Of a DNA stretch of 64,000 bases, positions 53,925 to 62,831 are shown one piece after another. Every line of letters starts with the position of its first letter. The first letter of the stretch is position 1. The notes beneath the pieces were generated by a model, which ran no database searches, was not told the origin of the DNA, and was given only the letters and a program-made list of their open reading frames with translations. Position numbers and translations under genes: made by a program. Source of the DNA: Calvatia gigantea (Eukaryota > Basidiomycota > Agaricomycetes > Agaricales > Lycoperdaceae); contig JACAAK010000012.1 of NCBI GenBank assembly GCA_025093985.1, forward strand, positions 868,001-932,000, given 5' to 3'.

Positions 53925-55049
53925 CTACTCAAAGTCCTCAGAAAAATCCTTTCTCTCTTCTTCGGCGGCTTCTTCTCTTATCCCCCAAACTTGGATCTTT
54001 TTGGGTGTGGTGCAAGTTTTGGCTATGTGTCCCTTCTTGCTGCTACATATTAACCCCTTGGGTTTTTTGCAGTTTTTGGTGATGTGTCCAAAAATGCCAC
54101 AGTTGTAACATTTCAGCTCTCCTTTGTCATTAAAGACATGGCATCGACTTTCTATCTCCATGGGTTTACCCATTCCTCCATAGGTAGTGCCAGTATTTGT
54201 CTTTCTATCTCCTCAGTATTTGGATGCTTCATACCCTTGTCCAACAGAGAGTATGGCTTCCTTCCATTCTGCATATGTGTCTGGTCTGACTGAAGGTGGA
54301 TAGCTGGTAATTGTGTGTATGATATCCTGCCAGGCATTTTTCCTGAGTAGGAACATAGTGTGCTTGCTATCAGTCTTGGCTTTGCTTTTCAAGACTTCAA
54401 ATTCGATTAGATAGTCAGCAGTGTTTTGATTTCCTTGTTTGAATTTTTTGATCTGCCATTCTGCTTTGCTGTTTGAGGCATCATCTGAAAAGGTTCTTCT
54501 AAAGTTTTTGGAGAACTCCTTCCAATCTACTGAGTCTTCAGATTCTAGGATGGTTGGTGCTTTCATGGCCACATATGCTCCTGCAGTTCCTCCTCACAGC
54601 CTGGCTAGAACTGCTATAGCTCAGTCATCAGCTGAGACAATCTTGTTAAATTTCATAAAGAGCATCATAGCTCTCCACCAATCATCAAATTTGGTGCAGG
54701 TACCATTAAAGAACCCCAGGTCTGGCACTAAGCCTTTCCTACTGGGTGCTATTGCAGGTACTACTGCATTGTTGGTCATATCAGAGCTGGTTTCTGATTC
54801 TGTTTTGTCTGAGCTTGATTCGTCTGATTTCTCCTGATGGATTAGCTCTTCCTCTGCTAGGTCAAGTTCATTTAGAAGTTCTGATAGTACTTCTTCTTCT
54901 GCTGGGTTTGCTTTGGGTTCGTTGTGTGCTTCTCTGGTTGATTCTTCAGGTACTTCAGCATTCCCTGTTTCTTCTTTGTCCAATGTTTCGGATTTGTCAT
55001 TGGTGACTTTGAGATTTGGTTCTCTGTATTCGTCTGGGTTTGAGCTCAT
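53925..55049 (-). pseudogene. Gypsy B gag
   Basis: Starts MSSNPDEYREPNLKVTNDKS; acidic, then SRKGLVPDLGFFNGTCTKFDDWWRAMMLFMKFNKI, WKEFSKNFRRTFSDDA, a region of capsid type (FKQGNQNTADYLIEFEVLKSKA), and two zinc knuckles, the first intact (CYNCGIFGHITKNC), the second degraded (ICSSKKGHIAKTC). It ends KDFSEDFE at a TAG followed by pol. A few stops interrupt it. Confidence 0.
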
Positions 55050-55128
55050 ATACTAGCTCCTGGGTTGCTCCTGTTCAGGCCTGTTTCAGCCTATTCCTTG
55101 CAAGGTGAGGTGGGGACACTTAACCAAA

Positions 55129-55433
55129 TGTTACAACCTTAGTCTGAGTAAACCTCAGACTGCAACTTAGGCTAAGACTTGAGGGCGAATAAGGGAGGGA
55201 GAACCAGGTGGTTAAGCATACCAAATACAGGAGTATGTATGTACACTTAAATACGGTAGACATCCAGTTGAACAGATGGAGGTAACTATATGAAATGTCT
55301 GACAATAATAGTATAGTAGTTTTATGAGTCAATACTCAGAGATCGCTGGTACAGGAATAGGTGAAACAGATATCGGGTATATCAGAATGTAGACAAGCAT
55401 GGGGTGATCACAAATAGACAAAAGTTCACAACA
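55129..55433 (-). repeat. Gypsy B 5' LTR
   Basis: 305 bp, TGTTACAACC...GTTCACAACA; AGTTT follows. The leader TTTGGTTAAGTGTCCCC abuts its inner end. Confidence 0.
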
Positions 55434-57968
55434 AGTTTAGGAAAAATGGTGTTTTCTGTGTTCCTCTATGTTGTTTGTCATTGTAGTGGAATTCTGCCAT
55501 TGGAAGCCATTCTGCCCAGTTGTCCTGGTTATAGTTGCAATATAGGTGAATATAAGTTTCCACTTCTCTGTTAATATGTTCTATCTGTCCATCTGTCTGG
55601 GAGTGGTATGCCATTGACAGATTGCATTCTATCCTGAGCCATTTGAATAGTTCTTTGGTGAATTCTAATGCAAATTGAGGCCCTTGGTCACTGAGCACTT
55701 TCCTCAGTAGTCCATGTAGCTTCCATATTTCGTCTCGATAAATTCATGCAATATCTTTGGATGAAATGTCCATTGTTGTCACTATGAACTATATTATTTT
55801 CATGAAATGATCAACAATAACTAGTATTGCATCTTTCCCTTTTGATTCTGGTAAGGGTCTGATCATATCAATGCTAATTTCTTCCCAAGGTCCATTTGGT
55901 GTTGGAAGAGGGTACAGTGGTGATTTGAGCAGTGTCATCCTTGTCTTGTTTCTCTGGCAAGCTTGACATCCCCAGATATACAGTATCTTTTTACATCTTT
56001 TCATATAGTTGGCCACCAATAGTCATGGTTGATTAGCTCTATCATTCTGTGCTGTCCAGGGTGTCCTGTATCTGGGATGTCATGGTACTTCTGCAGAATT
56101 TCTTCTCATAGCTTCTGATCTGGTGACATGTATGTGCTGTTTTGTTTGTAGACTACTCCTTCATCCTCAGTGAGTTCTGATTCTCCCTTCTGTAGCTCTG
56201 TAAGGACCGCTGTTTCACATCAGAGGTTCTTTCATATTTTCTCTAAGAATGTCAGTTCAATGAATAGTTTGGCTCATAATAAAACTGTGTTATTGGTGTT
56301 CTCAGTTTGTAACCAGCTCTTCCATATTATAGTTACTAGTTTGTCTTCTGGATGCTCCAGCATTTGGTAGACTCAAGATAGTAGGTCAGTTTTTGTGTTT
56401 GTCTTTCCTGGCACATGTCACAGTATGAAATTGTAATTTTGTAGCCGCAGATACCATCAGGCCTGGTGTCCATTTAGCTTTTGTGGTTCCCAGTAATACT
56501 TCAGGTTTTCATAGTCTGTCCATATCTCGAATTTTTCTTTGGTGTCTAGTAGATAGTGTCTCCATTTCTTCAGGGTGTGGACAATAGCTAGCAGTTCTTT
56601 GTTGTAGATTTTATAGTTGTGCTCAGCTGGTGATAGTGTCCATGAAGTGAAGGCAATTGGGTGCCATTTGTCTTCTTGTAGTTGTGATAGTACACCTCTT
56701 AATGCGTAGTCCAAAACATTGACTTCTACTTGGAATTGACCTTGTCTTTGTGGCAGTGTTAGGACTGGTTCTTTGGTGATGCACCTCTTTAGTTCATCAA
56801 ATGTGGTTTGGTGTTCTTGGTTCCATTCTTATGTAGTTGTCCCTTTGAGCTTGTTTAGTGGCCTTGCAATTTTGCTGAAGTTTCTGATGAAGTGTTGGTA
56901 ATAGTTGGTGAATCCTAGGAATCTTTCTACTCCTTTGGTGCTTTTTGGCTTGCGCCAATCTCATACCAATTTAACTTTTTCTTCTTCCATCTCAATTCAT
57001 CCATGTCCTACTTTGACTCCTAGCATTGGGATTTCTTTAGCATCAAATATACATTTAGTTCATTTGAAATATAGGTTGTACTGGTTTGCTTGTTCTAGAA
57101 ACCACACTGTTCATTCCTTTAGTTGTTCTTTTGTGTTGCCCAGGATTACAAAGTCATCCATGTAATTCACAATGTCTCTGTTCTGTAGAAGGTCATGGAA
57201 GATGCTTGTTATCATTTGGGAGAAGGTTTCCAGTAAGTTACTGAGGCTGAAATACATGACTGTTGGTTCAAAGAGTCCTTCATTGGTAAGAAATACAGCT
57301 TTCCATTCATCCCCTTCTTTGATTCTGACATTGTTATATCCCCAGATGATATCCAGTTTGTTGAAGTATTTTGCTTTACCCAGCTTGTTGATTACTTCAC
57401 TGATTCTTGGTAGCAGGGTTTTGTCTTTGATTACTACACTGTTTAGTTATCTGTAGTCTTGAATTAGCCTTTTGGAACTGTCTTTCTTGGGGATGAAGAA
57501 AGTCGGTGCTGCATATGGCAATTTTGACAGCCTTATCCATCCTGACTCAAAGTTTTCTTTGATGAAGGCTTTGAGTTTGTCTTATTCTTTGACTGTCATG
57601 TTGTATGTTCCAGCACTTATTTCTTTCAGGGCATCTTCTGTTAGAATTATTTCATGGTCCCATTTGGTTTGTTCTGGGAGTTTGTTAAATGTCATTTTGT
57701 TAAACAAGTGCATGAACAGCTGTATATAGTCAGGCAGGTCTTCCAGTTTGGTTGGGTCTAGCTTATCTTCTTCCTATAGGTCTTCGGTGGTGGCCATACT
57801 TTGTATTTGGTCTGTGATATGGATGTTTTGGTGCAGGAACTGGCAGTCCAGTGGGCACTGAGTGAATTTGATTTCTCCATTATCCCAATCTACTTCTGGA
57901 TTGTGCTTGACCAGCCAATCATGTCCTAGGAAGATCTCTGCTCAGTTCTGTAATTGTATGACTGAGGC

Positions 57969-58154
57969 TGTTGGAATCCATGATTCCCATGGACAATCAG
58001 ATCAATGTCTGTACACCCCATTGTCCCCTTGTGGGTCCCATTAAACATTAGACATTAGGTACTAGACATACCTGAATCCTATAAATACAGTAGTTCATGT
58101 TGATGTATTCCCACTCTTTTGCCTCCCAATATATTTTATCTAGTTCCTTCAACA
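57969..58154 (+). repeat. Solo LTR of a third family inside Gypsy C protease
   Basis: 186 bp with TGTTGGAATCC...CCTTCAACA ends and a perfect duplication GAGGC at 57964-57968 and 58155-58159. It holds a TATAAATA box, giving the likely sense strand. Gypsy B lacks it at the same site. No other copy of this family is in the window. Confidence 0.
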
Positions 58155-59722
58155 GAGGCTTCAATTCTTTCTTTGTGTTCTTGGATCTCCATGTCAATGA
58201 TAGCTGTTTCCATTACTTTTTCTCCTTGGTTTGGTGTTCTGTCTGTGTTTAGTACCAGAATTTGCTGTCCCAATTTCTGGGTAGGGATTCTTTCTTTGTC
58301 AACCAGTTTTTTGCTGATACTGCTGGTGGTGCATCCTAAGTCTATGATCATATTCACTGTGATTTCTTTTTTTGTCATTTGTATTTTTTCTTTTAGGTTC
58401 AGTTTGTACTTTTATTTCTAAGAAATCATGTAGAATTTGTCTGATATCCTAGATACAAGCTTCTTGACTCTTGAGGTAGCACCTACTCAGAGTCCTCAGA
58501 AAAATCCTTCTTCTCTTCTGTTTCAACTTCTTCTACTCCTTGGACTTGTATTTTCTTGGGTGCAGTGCAGGCCTTGGCTATGTGGCCAGTTTTTCCGCAG
58601 TTGTAGCATGTCAACCCCTTGGGTTTCTTGCAATTCTTGGTGATAAAGAGGCAGAAATAGAATACTAGTGTGTGATAGGGATGTGTTGCTTAGATTAAGC
58701 TGATGGAATAGATATTTAAAGGTTTCTACACAATGTAAGTTTGTGGAGAGGCAATCTGACAATATAAGGGACAATTCCACAAAATAACACAAAACAACAA
58801 TGCATAGAGAACACTAGAATAGCTAACTACCTTCACTAAGAAGAGTAAAGTTAGGTTACACTGTAAAGAGTACAACTTGCATCCTTTATCTAAGAAGTTA
58901 ACAAGACACAGAACCTCAGGTACTTCCTAAGATTCACCCTTATCAAGTTAACAACCAGAAGCACACTGTCCTACACTTGTGATACTCCAAGTACCAGGGT
59001 ACAGCGATGCAATACACTCTTAATCTAAGCTCACTTTGTAAGTAAGCCTGAGGTCTTCTTTTTAGATTACAAAGGTCTCAACCTTAGCTCAAGTCACTTA
59101 ATCCAGTTAATCTCAAAAGAACTTATTACTTTGCTTCACTCAGGCACAATAGATCACTTTTCACCACACTCTGAAGGCTGGGCAATGGCTAGTAGGTTTC
59201 TTGCCACATCCGACACCTTAGAGGGGGTTTATATATTATTTGGATGCTCATTATGACAAGATAATGATTACACAACTAGGAATGTATTATCAAGCAAGGT
59301 ACAAACTGGTAGATTAGATCACATGCCAAGAGAGCCACAACCCATTAGATTAGTGAAACATTGGAAATACAGGCAGATTCTAGGTATCTATTTGTTCTGG
59401 GCTGTGTTTTAGCCTGTCCTCTGGATTTGCATTCTTCTCTAAATATGTAGAACATCTAAGATTTCAGATGTCACATGAACTGTTCTCCTATGTGTCCCCA
59501 TGGATTGTACATGCACACGTCCATACATATCATTAGTTCTGAGTGATGTTCATTAATCTAATAACAGTGGCATTTCCTCATGAACATGCTGATCATTCTT
59601 TTAGATTAAGCACATCGAACTTATTTCTCAAGTCTAGGCTCATTGGAGGGGTCCTGTAGCTCTGTATAGATGTATTGGAATGGTTTTACCACCTGGTCTG
59701 GCTGGCATCATGACTGGTCATA

Positions 59723-61327
59723 CAGTAAGGGACAAAACCGTTCCAATGTTTTGAACTTTTCAGAAGATCAGCTCATAACTCAAGGACTACTGTGGCTGTG
59801 CACTTCCTAATTTAATTGTAGATAGTCCAGTATCTTATCTAATCATATGCAAAGTATGATTATGTAATCCTTTGTTTTGGGGGAGTTATTAATTAATTAA
59901 TATTTTAAGTACATTGGAACAGTTTTGTCCCTCTCAAATTCTGAGCACATGACTTCGTTTATTGCAATCAAATAAATACAAATAAAATCATGTGACCATG
60001 TAGGGTGATGTATAAATGGATGTGCTTATTCTCAGGTGCAAATTAACTCCCCCACTATACCTTTACAACTATATGCGCTCTCTTTCCTCTACTCAGACCA
60101 ATAGAGTCCTCTCTTACCTGGACCAAGGGAAATCTGCTCATCATATTGCTTCTATTACTGGTCTGGGAGTCAGTACTATTTCTAGGATTCGCTCCAAACA
60201 TAGATCAACACTTTCCAAATCTGTTGGTGGCCGCCCATCTAAACTTTCTCCCTCTGATATCCACTATTCTGTTTGCCTCATCACCTCTCGCAAGGCTGAC
60301 AATGCCTCCCAAGTCACCAAATCACTTCAAAATGTTATTGCCCAGCCTGTATCCACCAAAACAGTGCACAGGGCACTCAGAGGAGCTGGAATGAAGGCTG
60401 TAGTCAAGCGGAAACGACCTAAACTTACTGCTGTCCATAGGAGGAAAAGGTTGGAGTGGGCAGAAGCACATGTTAACTGGACCCTGGAGGACTGGAAGAG
60501 GGTTATTTGGACAGATGAGTCCAAAATCAATCGGTTTGGATCAGATGGAAGGGTTTGGGTATGGAAAAAGGCAGGAGAGGGGCTGAATGATAGATTGGTT
60601 GAGGGAACAGTCAAGTTTGGTGGAGGAAATGTGATGATCTGGGGTTGTATGCTGTGGGATGGAGTGGGGTTTGCCACTAAAATTGAAGGGAAGATGGATG
60701 CTGACCTTTATGTTCAAATTTTGGGGGATGAACTAAAGAGGAGCATCAGGTGGTATGGGAAGAATGAGGAGGATATGGTCTTCCAACAGGACAATGACCC
60801 CAAACACAAGAGCAAAAAGGCTACAAACTGGCTAGATGAGTCTGAATTGGAGGTTATGGTATGGCCCCCACAGTCTCCAGACCTTAATCCCATTGAACAT
60901 CTCTGGACTCACCTCAAGAATAAGCTGGGAGAGTATGATACTCCTCCTGATAGCATGAATACCCTATGGGAGAGGATACAAAAGGAGTGGGATGACATAG
61001 AACCAGAAGTGTGTCAGAATCTGATAGAGAGTATGCCTAGGAGGGTCCAGGCAGTTTTACAGGCCAAGGGAGCTTATACCAGGTACTAGAATACCCATTT
61101 TGTATATAAATTTCAAGAGGGACAAAACTGTTCCAATGCACTTAAAATATTAATTAATTAATAACTCCCCTAAAACAAAGGATTACATAATCATACTTTG
61201 CATATGATTAGATAAGATACTGGACTATCTACAATTAAATTAGGAAGTGCACAGCCACAGTAGTCCTTGAGATATGAGCTGATCTTCTGAGAAGTTCAAA
61301 ACATTGGAACGGTTTTGTCCCTTACTG
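59723..61327 (+). mobile_element. Tc1-2: Tc1/mariner element
   Basis: 1,605 bp, the same length and structure as Tc1-1, with TA at 59721-59722 and 61328-61329 and 212-bp terminal repeats (59723-59934, 61116-61327). Inserted in element X. Confidence 0.
60016..61089 (+). CDS. Tc1-2 transposase (DD34E)
   Basis: 357 residues, intact. Same domains as Tc1-1, with GGRPSKLSP (Arg kept) but Cys in YSVCLITS and His in KTVHRALRG where the other copies have Arg. Catalytic set WTDESK, QQDNDPKHK and NPIEHLW present. Each residue change is a C-to-T or G-to-A at a CpG. Confidence 0.
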   Translation: MDVLILRCKLTPPLYLYNYMRSLSSTQTNRVLSYLDQGKSAHHIASITGLGVSTISRIRSKHRSTLSKSVGGRPSKLSPSDIHYSVCLITSRKADNASQVTKSLQNVIAQPVSTKTVHRALRGAGMKAVVKRKRPKLTAVHRRKRLEWAEAHVNWTLEDWKRVIWTDESKINRFGSDGRVWVWKKAGEGLNDRLVEGTVKFGGGNVMIWGCMLWDGVGFATKIEGKMDADLYVQILGDELKRSIRWYGKNEEDMVFQQDNDPKHKSKKATNWLDESELEVMVWPPQSPDLNPIEHLWTHLKNKLGEYDTPPDSMNTLWERIQKEWDDIEPEVCQNLIESMPRRVQAVLQAKGAYTRY

Positions 61328-62640
61328 TATAGTACACTGTTAGAATTGCTTTTAGTTAAGTACAGTGGTCATCCCATAGCCGCCACTATCCATCATCAAT
61401 GGCCATAGTGTTCTACAGTGATTGAGTACTCTTTTATTATACTGTTGGGCTCTTAGATTAGGTCATACTACTACAGGAAGGTTCAATGTAATTATTAGAT
61501 TAGGCTTGTATGCCTTAGATTAGTGATTTTCAAGCATGAAAATGGCTTTGCCATTACAGCAATGTGGCTGAAAATGCCACAGTTGTAGTATTTTGGTTCT
61601 CCTTTGTCATTGAAGATGTGGTGTCTGCTTTCTATCTCCATGGGTTCTCCCATTTCTCTATATGTGGTTCTGGTGCTGGTCTTTCTATCTCTGTGGTACT
61701 CGGATGCCTCATATCCTTGTCCAACAGAGAGTATAGCTTCTGTCTATTCAGTGTAAGTATCTGGTCTGGCAATGGGCGGATACCTGGTAATTGTGTAGAT
61801 GATATCCTGCCTGACATTTTTCTTGAGTAAAAATATAGCATGCTTGTTGTTGGTTTTTGCCTTGCTTTTTAAGACTTTGAATTTGATCAAGTAGTTGGCA
61901 GTGTTTTTGTTACCCTGTTTGAACTTCTCAATTTGCCATTTGGCTTTGCTGTTTGAGGCATCATCTGAATGTTTTCCTAAATTCTTCTGAGAATTTCACC
62001 TAGTCTACTGAGTCTTCAGAGTCTAAGATTATCGGTGTTTTCATAGCAGCATATGCTCCTGCTATTTCTCCTCGCAGTCTGGCTAAGACTGCTATGGCCT
62101 TGTTGTCTGCTGAGACTATCTTGTTAAATTTCATGAAAAGTGTCATTGCTCTCCACCAATCATTGAATTTGGTATGGGTGCCATCAAAGAATCCAGGATC
62201 TAGTACTAAGCCTTTTCCACTGGGTGCTGCTGTGGGTACTATGGCATTGTCAGTCATGTCTGAGTTGGTATCTGAGCTAGTGCTTGAATCTGAGCTTGAT
62301 TTGTCTGATTCTGATTCCTCCTGTTCTTGTGCTGGGTTCTTCTTGTGTGCTAACTCTTCTTCTGCTAAGTCAAGTTTATTTAGAAGTTCTGATAATACTT
62401 CTTCTTCTCCTGTTGGGTTTGCTCTGGGTTTATTGTGTATTTGTTCTATTGGTTCTTCAGGTACTTCAGGGTTCCCTGTCTCTTCTTTATCTGATGTTTC
62501 TGACTTGTCATCTGTAACTTCAAGGTTCAGTTCTCTATATTCATCTGGGTTCAAGCTCATATACTAGCTCCTGGATTGCTGTTTGTTCAGGCCTATTTCA
62601 GCCTACTCCTTGCAAGATGAGGTGGGGACACTTAACCAAA

Positions 62641-62829
62641 TATTATGACCTTAGTCTGAGTAAACCTCAGGTTGCAACTTAGGCTAAGACTTGAGGGCAA
62701 GTAAGGGGAGGAGAATGAGGTGGTTAAGCATACCGAATACAGGAGGATGTATATACACTTAAATACAAAGAAACATCCAGTTGAATGGATGGAGTTAACT
62801 ACATGAAATGTCCAATGACAATGGTGTAG
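62641..62829 (-). repeat. Gypsy C 5' LTR, fragment
   Basis: Begins TATTATGACC (TGTT mutated to TATT) and follows the family LTR until the TA target of Tc1-3 at 62830. The remainder would lie beyond the window. Confidence 0.
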
Positions 62830-62831
62830 TA

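Larger units (their letters stand above)
49088..55433 (-). mobile_element. Gypsy B: full-length chromovirus inside Gypsy C
   Basis: 6,346 bp with 305-bp LTRs (49088-49392 and 55129-55433; TGTT...AACA) and target duplication AGTTT (49083-49087 and 55434-55438). The LTRs differ at about 16 sites by eye, all transitions. Order from 55128 down: leader, gag, pol with chromodomain, ORF3. Decayed by stops but structurally complete. Confidence 0.
48415..58482 (-). pseudogene. Gypsy C pol with chromodomain, interrupted
   Basis: From 58482 down: protease (IDLGCTTSSISKKLVDKE), RT (YAAPTFFIPKKDSSKRLIQDY, YFNKLDIIWGYNNVRI, NYMDDFVI, FLGFTNYYQHFIRNF), RNase H (VLDYALRGVLSQLQ, FTSWTLSPAEHNYKIYNKELLAI), integrase zinc site and core (CQACQRNKTRM, WEEISIDMI, LSDQGPQFALEFTKELF, YHSQTDGQIEHINREVE). 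Past the Gypsy B insertion it continues with a motif NYGRHLWKGKND, a YQIGNKVWL-type SH3-like segment, and a chromodomain (WIVESNLGNAKEAI, then DYLKRHLEDTHKKG). Stops in every domain. Chromodomain presence puts the family among the chromoviruses. Confidence 0.
58645..61556. mobile_element. Element X: TTAGATTA-rich insertion of unknown class
   Basis: About 1.3 kb of non-Gypsy sequence (58645-59720 and 61330-61556) separating two halves of the Gypsy C zinc-knuckle codons, with Tc1-2 inside. The motif TTAGATTA or its complement TAATCTAA occurs about ten times (e.g. near 58690, 59023, 59348, 59556, 59604, 61455, 61495, 61516). No ORF of note. Dense short repeats of this kind mark subterminal regions of non-autonomous DNA transposons (hAT or KDZ type), but I see no terminal inverted repeat or clear target duplication, so class and exact ends are open. 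Confidence 0.
58483..62560 (-). pseudogene. Gypsy C gag, interrupted by element X
   Basis: From 62560: MSLNPDEYRELNLEVTDDKSETSDKEETGN, acidic region, SGKGLVLDPGFFDGTHTKFNDWWRAMTLFMKF, LARLRGEIAGAYAAMKTP, then, across frame breaks, the capsid end and the zinc-knuckle region, split at 61556/58645 by element X. It ends in DFSEDSE at the TAG 58483-58485. The first 186 codons are open, the best-kept gag start of the three copies. Confidence 0.
47037..62829 (-). mobile_element. Gypsy C: chromovirus-type element, minus strand, host of several insertions
   Basis: 3' LTR at 47037-47341, ORF3, pol (interrupted by Gypsy B at 49088-55433 and a solo LTR at 57969-58154), gag (interrupted by element X at 58645-61556, which carries Tc1-2), and a 5' LTR fragment from 62641 that is cut by Tc1-3. 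Removing Gypsy B restores integrase FFLN-YGR. TAGAA at 47032-47036 is the candidate target duplication; the far end is outside the window. Many stops. Confidence 0.

Noticed and set aside
49088..55433. Gypsy B and Gypsy C as tandem copies of one element
   Set aside because: The AGTTT duplication and restored integrase reading in Gypsy C show true nesting.
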